Source of the DNA: Conus ventricosus
Taxonomy: Eukaryota > Mollusca > Gastropoda > Neogastropoda > Conidae
NCBI GenBank assembly: GCA_018398815.1
Contig: CM031611.1
Location: forward strand, 88,377,407-88,441,406
DNA length: 64,000 nucleotides
Direction: 5' to 3'
Every line of letters starts with the position of its first letter. Within the stretch, counting starts at the first letter, position 1. Below are positions 57,060 through 64,000 of this stretch, in pieces. Below the pieces are notes generated by a model. The model worked only from the letters and a program-made list of their open reading frames with translations, was not told where the DNA came from and made no database searches. Made by a program: the position numbers and the translations under genes.

Positions 57060-58207
57060 AAATGTCACGTCATTGTGAAGAAGGCCCAGCTTCCAGACTT
57101 GACTCTGCCATGTTTTCAGTAAAGTAACGGAGCTAAAAACACGTCTTCACTGGTCAGTCGCTCACTGTTAATGTGGGGTCCAACGTCCCCGTAGAAATGA
57201 CTTCATCAGTCGCAATGCGACAACGGGCTGCTGCAGCAGTGACGCCAATTATCGATTAACAAAGCGGCACAGTCATAGCTTGTCAGACGGTTTTGTTTTG
57301 CATTGCTTGCCCGCGGCATCAAGCAATGAATACTAATACTGATTGGAGGCCAGTCTGAAGTATAAATGTTAAAATGTTTAGTTAGCTTTATGTCCTTGGA
57401 GAGAATGTAAATATCTTTGTTCACGATCACCAAAATCTTATCTAGCACGCAAGCCCCCGTTTTGAAATAACGATTGCGTTCGATTTTTAGAGGTTTTTGT
57501 ATGTTAATTTTGTTTGTAAAACAGGTGTCAATTTTGGCCAAAACTGACATGTGATGGACGTGATTTAGATGTGAAAAGGGGGGTTTTCGTGCAAAATAAG
57601 ATGGGTGAGCTTGAACGAAGATATTTACATTCTCTTCACTCCTTTCCACCCCCCACCCCCACACACACCCTCGCACGCACCTGTTTTAATTAAAGTACCA
57701 AACCACGTCAAAACAGTAATCCTGTTTGGAAGCATCATCAAGAAGATGACAAAGCAGTCTCGGCTTAGGTCAGCGAATAATAACAAACACTAACTCCGAC
57801 TGACGCCAGAAAACGAGAAAATCAAACTGGAAACAAAAGAAACGAACTGAGGGGCGGGGGGGGGGGGGGGGGGGGGGCGGGGGGACGAAGACCTCAACCA
57901 AGGCGAGCAGATCGGGGAGTTTCCTGACTGCCCTTCAACCAAGCTCCCGCACAATGGGTCCGCACCAAACATACAAGGATTCTTCCCTGAACCGTATCCA
58001 ACTGCCCCACTAACTTTTTTTCTATCAAAACCGCTTCATCAATTTTGGCACAGTCTTATAATCGCTGGATTTATCATTTTATCCGTATCTTCATCACTGA
58101 TCCACGCCAAAAAAAAAAATGCTGCATTAAAAAGTTTAAAAGTTTCGTCTCTAGGCTACCTCCAATTCCCCCCCCCCCCCCCCCCCCTCGCGTTTCATTA
58201 AACATTA
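57060..58207. other. Intergenic DNA with G/C homopolymers
   Basis: A G-rich run lies at about 57851-57892 and a poly-C at about 58169-58187. The frame at 57206-57676 (minus) shows no domain and its ends lie in low-complexity DNA. Confidence 0.4.
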
Positions 58208-58540
58208 GCCCGTCACCAGCCGCTGTGGTGAAGTGGTTAGCGTCGCAGAATCCCAGCTGGAAGCTCGTGGGTTTGATTCCCATCAGAGCCATGTGGGATT
58301 TTCTGCCCCGACCGGCTCCTACTCAGCTGAGTTTGCTACGGGCTCAGTTGGGAAGACTGGGACCACACAGTCTAGTTTCATCCACTAATGCAAGCGTCTC
58401 TGAGAGTGTTGCTCACATTTCCTGACCAACACTGCAGGTGTCTGTATCTCTTGAGCATGGTTGACGCCGGGACATATTATGAAAGTGAGTGTAGAGTACA
58501 GTCCTGCCATGCAGTATTAGACCGGAATGGAAATCCGTAG
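58208..58540 (+). mobile_element. tRNA-derived SINE
   Basis: The 5' part (58218-58286) has an RNA polymerase III A box-like TGGTGAAGTGGTTAGCG and a B box-like GGGTTTGATTCCC about 40 bp downstream, as in a tRNA. A non-tRNA body follows (from ATGTGGGATTTTCTGCC) and ends in an AT-rich region near 58540. A functional tRNA is unlikely because acceptor pairing is poor and the body continues. Confidence 0.65.
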
Positions 58541-58984
58541 CATCATGTTCATCCTCCTCATTCTCATCGATCAGCATTAAAAGAAAAATAGTCTGTCAGT
58601 TTCTGTGTTACCTTGCTGACACCGGCTCACATAATGACCTAACTCCTGTAGTGGAGGACACGACGTCGTCGTCCTAGAAAGGGGTTTCTTGCCCTTGCGC
58701 GCTTCAGCTATTCCCTGCACAGCTGAAAACCTGCGTCTGCTCTCAAGAGATGCTACGGTCAATGAAAGGTAACCCCTTTCATCAGCGGCTACACAAAGCA
58801 AGGACGGCTCTCCAAACACGTCCAAGACACACTTCTCTCAATTTGGGTTTTCTTTTACTTCGTGTGTCACTTTTGTCCTGCCCGCAGAAGGCCTCTTAGT
58901 CGAAACGCGTTTCTTTTTTCTATATGCAATGTGTACGTGTCAATGCTGGAATGTGGTAGGATTTCCTTCCTATTTTTTTATCTC

Positions 58985-58985
<1 letters not shown>
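58541..58985. other. Intergenic DNA with a fragment of the CGAAACGCG repeat
   Basis: GCCTCTTAGTCGAAACGCGT at about 58890-58910 matches the core of the dispersed repeat; nothing else is recognised. Confidence 0.45.

Positions 58986-59058
<73 letters not shown>
58986..59058. repeat. (GT)n microsatellite
   Basis: About 73 bp of GT with one TTGT interruption. Confidence 0.96.
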
Positions 59059-59059
<1 letters not shown>

Positions 59060-59904
59060 AGGTTGTTGTTGTTTGTTTTGATGTGGGCTGATCTAATCAC
59101 AAATATAACATGCAGCTCAGAGCGTAACGAACGTGTGGCGTCAATGAACTCCATCAATCAACCAACCAACTCGAGTCTCACATTTCAAAAGGAAGTTTAA
59201 AATGCCGCAGATGCATAAAAGTCACTATACATTAAAAAATAATGTATAAACGTTGAACAAAATGCCTCCTACAAATGTAAACATTCTGCACTTAAACTGT
59301 GGTAAGAATGAAACCGATTTCCTCGCATACCCCTCTCACCTCACACACAGTGTTACGTTGTTCAACCTACACTGCTTCTTTAGAACATCTGACTACAAAA
59401 CGTGCATTGTTGTTGTCTCGGAGACTTAAAATTTAGCAGTGGTTTAACGTTCACACAACTAAGAAAGATTCTATCTGTGGAGTGCAGCCATTCAAGTTCG
59501 CTCATTACATAATCAACCCTGGCTAAACGTGGGCGAAAGTGTTCCATACTTGAGCATAATATATGACGCCAATACGAAACAGGCCTACATACACGATTGG
59601 TAAAATGACGGAACAAAAGAAAAAAATTGACAAAGAGATGATTGGGACAACTGCACAACCTACTGCAGAATGCGAGACTGAAGAAGAAGAGGGTTAAAAA
59701 AATGCTAAATCGGTAAAGATTTTCAAAAGTGCCATTTGGAAGAAAATCAGAATTAAAATCCCCACCTCCATCAGGAGAGACGTAAAGAAAAGGGATTAAA
59801 GACAAAAACACAAAAACGAAACAAAAAACGAAGGAAACATACCCTGATTGAACCACAACAAGCAGAATATGGAAGGGAAAAAACGAGGTAAAATGAGCAA
59901 CAAG
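59059..59904. other. Intergenic DNA, nothing recognised
   Basis: A short frame with NVNILHLNCGK near 59270 superficially resembles an endonuclease start of a LINE but is not followed by other motifs. Confidence 0.4.
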
Positions 59905-60440
59905 CTGGAATGGAAGAAAGGAAGAGTCTAAGAATAAAAAGAAGTCAAAAGGAAGATACACGAAAAGAAAATAATGGAGAAGAGAGAGGGAGAGAGAGAG
60001 GGGCGGGGGCAGAAAGTAAGCAAGAGAGAGAGAGAGAGGGGGGGGGCAGAAAAGTAAACGAGAGGGAGAGAGGGGGGAAAGAAAGTAAACGAGACTGAGA
60101 CAGAATAAAAGAAAGTAAACGAGAGACAGAGACAGAGAGAGAGACAGAGAGAGAGGGGGGGGGGGGGGGGGGCTTTGTGGGGAAGAAAGTAAACGAGAGA
60201 GAGAGAGAGAGGAAAAGAAAGTATACGAGAGAGAGCGCGAGGCAGAGAAGGGGGGGGGGGGGGGAGAAAGTAAACAAGATAGAGTGGGACAGGAAAAGAC
60301 AGTAAACGTGAGAGCGAGGGGGAGGGAGAAAGTAAACGAGAGAGAGAGAGGGGGGGGGAAGAAAGTAAACGAGAGAGAGAGGGGGGGGAGAGAGAAAGGA
60401 AAAGAAAGTAAATGAGAGAGAGAGTGGGGAAAAGAAAGTA

Positions 60441-60518
<78 letters not shown>

Positions 60519-60521
60519 GAG

Positions 60522-60566
<45 letters not shown>

Positions 60567-60567
60567 C
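59905..60567. repeat. Purine-rich minisatellite (GAAAGTAAACGAGAG family) ending in (GA)n and (CA)n
   Basis: At least nine copies of GAAAGTAAACGAGAG-type words are spaced about 40-60 bp apart by GA and G runs, followed by pure (GA)n at about 60443-60521 and (CA)n at 60524-60567. Nearly all bases on the plus strand are purines. The Ser/Leu-rich frames on the minus strand are products of it. Confidence 0.92.
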
Positions 60568-60598
60568 ACAATAACCTACCGACTGCTTCCGCTAATGC

Positions 60599-60750
60599 CA
60601 ACAATCCACACAGAAATCTTGATAGTCTTGAATACAGAATGAGACCACAGTGTGGGGTAGCTGTCAATCCCTGTCAACAATCCACACAGAAATCTTGATC
60701 GTCTTCAACACAGAATGAGAACACAGTGTGGAGTAGCTGTCAATCACTGA
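60599..60750. repeat. Tandem duplication, unit 76 bp
   Basis: CAACAATCCACACAGAAATC starts both units (about 60600 and 60675) and CACAGTGTGG(G/A)GTAGCTGTC ends both; few mismatches. Confidence 0.85.
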
Positions 60751-61164
60751 AAACACAACGAGCAGAACTACGCATGCGTACAAACAACTTTCAGAAACTG
60801 GCTTCCCCCACCTACAAGCAGAAAAGCACACGCAGGTACATGCAGATAACGTCCAACATCAATGTCATCGTAATAAGAAACTTCTGCCAATATCACTGAC
60901 GATAAAAGTATTCGTTTGGTTTTTTTTTGGTATGTGTCGAGGTGATGGCGGAAGTTCTTCTTCTCCATGTTGTTTCCACTCCAGCGCGAACAAAGGCTAC
61001 CCCAAGTGCGCACAAACTGGTTGCTCACCACAGCAGCCTGGACGATTAATGCAGGTTAAACACGGACAAAAAGACCGTGACTTCAGCCAATTCTGAACGT
61101 CGCTCACAAAGAGGTTGACAAAGACCCATTTCAAAAGCGCTGCCTTGTCGTTGATACACAAGCT
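60751..61164. other. Intergenic DNA, nothing recognised
   Basis: No coding or repeat signal. Confidence 0.4.
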
Positions 61165-61165
61165 T

Positions 61166-61203
<38 letters not shown>

Positions 61204-61228
61204 AGCACACGAAAATCAGTGGAGCACA

Positions 61229-61284
<56 letters not shown>

Positions 61285-61320
61285 CACATGCTCACATGCA
61301 CACGCAAACACTAACACTAC

Positions 61321-61380
<60 letters not shown>

Positions 61381-61408
61381 TTTACGCGCACATGTGTGTG
61401 TGTGTGTG

Positions 61409-61448
<40 letters not shown>

Positions 61449-61476
61449 CAAGACACTGCTACACGAAATTGAAAAT

Positions 61477-61548
<72 letters not shown>

Positions 61549-61575
61549 CTCCTTCTCCTCCTCCTCCTCCTCCCC
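61165..61575. repeat. Cluster of GT and CT microsatellites
   Basis: (GT)n at 61166-61202, (CT)n at 61231-61281, (GT)n at 61323-61377 and 61396-61446, (CT)n at 61483-61545, then a short CTC trinucleotide run. Confidence 0.95.
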
Positions 61576-61799
61576 CTCCTCATTTTTTTATTTGGAGACG
61601 AACAGGAGAAGCTAAGTGGTTCCATGTTCTTCTTGTCACTGTCCTAAATATTATTTGTTTTCACCTGAAGATGACCTAAGAGGTTGAAATGCATTGTGTC
61701 CAGTCCTGTACTCTGTCTGTGTCCTTTGCGGTAACTAACTCCCTCTGTTTCCAAATTTTGCTTCATTTTCCACCCTCAGACACTCCGTTTTGAAACAAG

Positions 61800-62075
61800 G
61801 ACAAACAAATTACAAGACGAAACACGACGCGTTTCGACCACTTCGGTCTTCTCCTGACATGATGAATAACATTGCAGACAATAAAAAACAACGAAGAACG
61901 AACGATCACTTGAATAAACATCATTCAACACCCATCTTGTGCCGAATTTGAAAAGGTAAGTGATTACACGTGCTCCGTTTTCGTTGTCTTCAATGTTGTT
62001 GATCTTGCCTGAAAAAAATTTTTCTAAGTGGTCGAAACGCGTCGTGTTTTATCTTGTGATTTGTATGTCCCTGTT
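61800..62075. mobile_element. Foldback (MITE-like) copy of the CGAAACGCGTCGTG repeat
   Basis: The left arm (about 61803-61848) reads ACAAATTACAAGACGAAACA followed by CGACGCGTTTCGACCACTT; the right arm (about 62020-62065), reverse-complemented, reads ACAAATCACAAGATAAAACA followed by CGACGCGTTTCGACCACTT. The two arms of about 40 bp enclose about 170 bp without a gene. It is likely a non-autonomous element or two repeat copies head to head. Confidence 0.6.
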
Positions 62076-62176
62076 ATCGTAGAAAGAAAAGAAATGTTTG
62101 ACAAGAATACTGATGTGTTCATATTGATTTTATCAGAACATGTACTGTGGCTTGACTGTGTGTTTGGTTTTTGCTT

Positions 62177-62179
<3 letters not shown>

Positions 62180-62234
<55 letters not shown>
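62180..62234. repeat. (GT)n microsatellite
   Basis: Pure GT array of about 55 bp. Confidence 0.96.
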
Positions 62235-62235
<1 letters not shown>

Positions 62236-62885
62236 CCACTCACAGTTATTACGTATCGCAGTGATGGAAGATGATTATGCTAAACCATACTTTTTGCAAA
62301 ATATTCCAACATATCTTGTCAACTATTCCTTGAAGATCAGATGATGTAATGCAGTGTTAACAACTGTAAAGGAGATATGCAGTAATATTAAACTAGATAT
62401 CAATTAACGACAAGCCATACTTTTTTGTCCCTCGCAGTGAAGGTTATATTTCCATTCAATACACATGTTACCTCAACAATACACACATTATTCAATACAT
62501 TTACACACAATGTTTAACTAGTGCTGTCAAGATCATACAAAAGTGTCATAATTCAAAAGTCATAATTCGCATGTTACAATATAAACTTATTACACTATAT
62601 CCATTATTATTAAATGAAATATTAAAAAGCTGCAAGGGTATATACAAATTACAATATATAAACAAAGGCTATGAAAAGAAAAGTAAAAAAAACACCCCAC
62701 ACCACACGCCTGAAAGGGTGGGTGCTTGGTGCCTGGGGCATGGTGGGATAGGGAGAATTAAAAAACAACAACAAACAAACAAACAAACAAACACCAGAAG
62801 GAAAACAAAACAAAAACAAATTCATGCTCACAAAGTATTGTTAACTCAAATTTCATGGCTAGTGTGTCGATCCATTACAGGCGCA
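62235..62885. other. AT-rich DNA, possibly the 3' region of the adjacent LINE
   Basis: It contains A-rich and (AAAC)n stretches (62764-62795). The LINE frame at 62886 ends in a codon run from (TTTG)n, so the LINE tail may be here. No gene. Confidence 0.35.
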
Positions 62886-64000
62886 TCATTTTTTGTTTGT
62901 TTGTTTGTTTGTTTTTTGGTGTATGTGTGTCTTTAACATTTTACAAGGTGTCATGTCAACAATGAAAGACTGGTATAGTGTTTCACATAGAGCAAGGTAG
63001 GGTAACCAATTTTTCAAAAAGACATGATAACGCATTTCTGTCATATGTGCATGCTTTTCTATATTGTATCGAAGCTTAAGTTCAATTTTAAAACCTGACA
63101 ATCTGGATTTAGCACTATTAATTCTGCAAGTGTAAACAAAATATTTCGCCCACAATAAAATGAGATCAAATGATTGGTCTGTTTTTGTGTTTTCATCGGT
63201 TCCAAACAAAACCAGCTTAACATTAAATGACAATCTGATACTATTTTCACACGCTGTTTTCATGTAGTTTTCTGATTCTTTCCAGAATTTTTGTGAAGTA
63301 GTGCAGTACCACAAATACTGATGTATACTATCTCTCTCAATTTGACAAAAACTGCATCTATCGCTATCCCTCAAACCCATTCTGTTTAGTATGATATTGG
63401 ATACAAGAATTCTATGACAAATTTTCAATTGGAACCACCTGAATTTTATTTCTTTTATTTTTCTCACAATTTTCAATACGATTTCCCAATCTACTGCAGT
63501 ATGTAGCTTGAGTTCCCAGTTCACAAAAGACTTAATATTAAGTACACATAATTTATCGAGAAGTATATTATAGTAAATCTTAGCTCCTTTATTGACACTT
63601 GTTATAATTTTCAATAACTTACAATTTTTATTCTTGTCATTATTTTTAAATTTTATGTTTCTTTTCCTTGCATATTCTTTTACTGCACGGACACATCCAA
63701 AATAGTGTAGAGGATTTAAATGACTTCCCACCTTTGTTGTAAAGGCTTCATAATTTAAAAAGTTGCCATTTCCGTCAATCATATCCCCTACGTAGAATAT
63801 ACCTTTCTCTGCCCATAGTTTGTAGAAAAAATGGAATGGTTAATTTTGAACTTATCATTATAAAAGACAGGTTATAAATAATTTCTTCGTTGTTATCTAA
63901 ATCTACATGAATACTCAGACTGTCATATGACATAAATACGTCTTTTCAAAACTTGTTGCATTTACTATACAAGAATCTCTTTGATCCAAAATATTTTATA
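62886..64000 (-). pseudogene. 3' end of an L1/Tx1-type LINE ORF2, running off the window
   Basis: The open frame 62886-63782 encodes the C-terminal region of a LINE ORF2. It holds EIKFRWFQLKICHRILVSN and a Cys/His knuckle CSFCQIERDSIHQYLWYC (C-x2-C-x7-H-x4-C), then SQKFWKE, typical of the L1/Tx1 group after RT. The upstream frame continues as YKLWAEKGIFYVGDMID to about 63825, where one frameshift occurs; further upstream sequence to the window end probably belongs to it. The last residues (KTNKQTNKK) come from a (TTTG)n run and are probably not original. Confidence 0.72.

Noticed and set aside
57206..57676. 156-codon minus-strand frame
   Set aside because: No recognisable domain, starts in C-rich low-complexity DNA and lacks supporting context.
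58214..58287. Functional tRNA gene
   Set aside because: Box-like promoter words are present, but acceptor-stem pairing is poor and a longer body continues, so a SINE is the better reading.
59270..59430. LINE endonuclease start (NILHLNCGK)
   Set aside because: Only the first words resemble the fold; no GDFN or other motif follows.
59380..60667. 394-codon minus-strand frame (Ser/Leu/Phe-rich) and overlapping frames
   Set aside because: Translation of the purine minisatellite and GA/CA arrays; the non-repeat C-terminal part shows no family.

Overview
The window is metazoan nuclear DNA made of three scaffolded contigs (1-17869, 18870-32249, 33250-64000) joined by two gaps of exactly 1000 N. Long dinucleotide arrays, several LINE/SINE fragments, no compact coding block and a LINE ending in a TCAA-type simple tail fit an invertebrate, most likely a lophotrochozoan such as a mollusc. 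The phylum is inferred, not shown. I see no convincing host protein-coding gene; almost every readable protein belongs to a mobile element.

The core is a Polinton/Maverick DNA transposon (virus-like, self-synthesising) present in two copies. Copy C (about 33250-56030, right-hand contig) is longer. It has a candidate double jelly-roll major capsid gene, an A32-like packaging ATPase, a retroviral-type integrase, a protein-primed family B DNA polymerase and about ten small element-specific proteins. Copy A (1-about 17150) carries the right part of the same element. An LTR retrotransposon of about 9 kb sits at the same point in both copies (669-9994 and 39925-48897), between a small plus-strand gene and the integrase. 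The copies also share about 700 bp of non-Polinton flank. They are therefore one locus represented twice (allelic haplotigs, an unmerged contig overlap, or a recent segmental duplication) and not two independent insertions. Frame breaks fall at different places in the two copies and are mostly one-base indels in short runs, so many look like consensus errors.

The LTR element is read on the minus strand. It has TGTGAC...GTCACA LTRs of about 1.85 kb, a primer-binding site matching the 3' end of tRNA-Pro, a G-rich polypurine tract and an ATATA target duplication. Its domain order is gag - protease - integrase - reverse transcriptase - RNase H. The protein sequences are Ty3/gypsy-like but the integrase lies before the RT, which is the hallmark of Gmr1-like Ty3/gypsy elements.

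The middle contig (18870-32249) holds a decayed non-LTR retrotransposon on the plus strand (probable ORF1 at 20.1-21.3 kb, AP endonuclease at 23.8-24.3 kb, RT at 25.2-26.4 kb, TCAA tail at 26.85 kb) broken up by GT, CT and GA arrays, then microsatellites, tandem duplications and a dispersed repeat with a CGAAACGCGTCGTG core. The right flank (56030-64000) is intergenic: a tRNA-derived SINE, a foldback copy of the same dispersed repeat, a 600-bp purine tract and the 3' end of a minus-strand L1/Tx1-type LINE running off the window.

The best candidates for undescribed biology lie in the Polinton: a stand-alone gene at the right end that resembles the N-terminal region of the neighbouring DNA polymerase, a set of tiny membrane proteins, a periodic AAGTT/AAGTA spacer between convergent genes, and opposite-strand start codons sharing a CATG.
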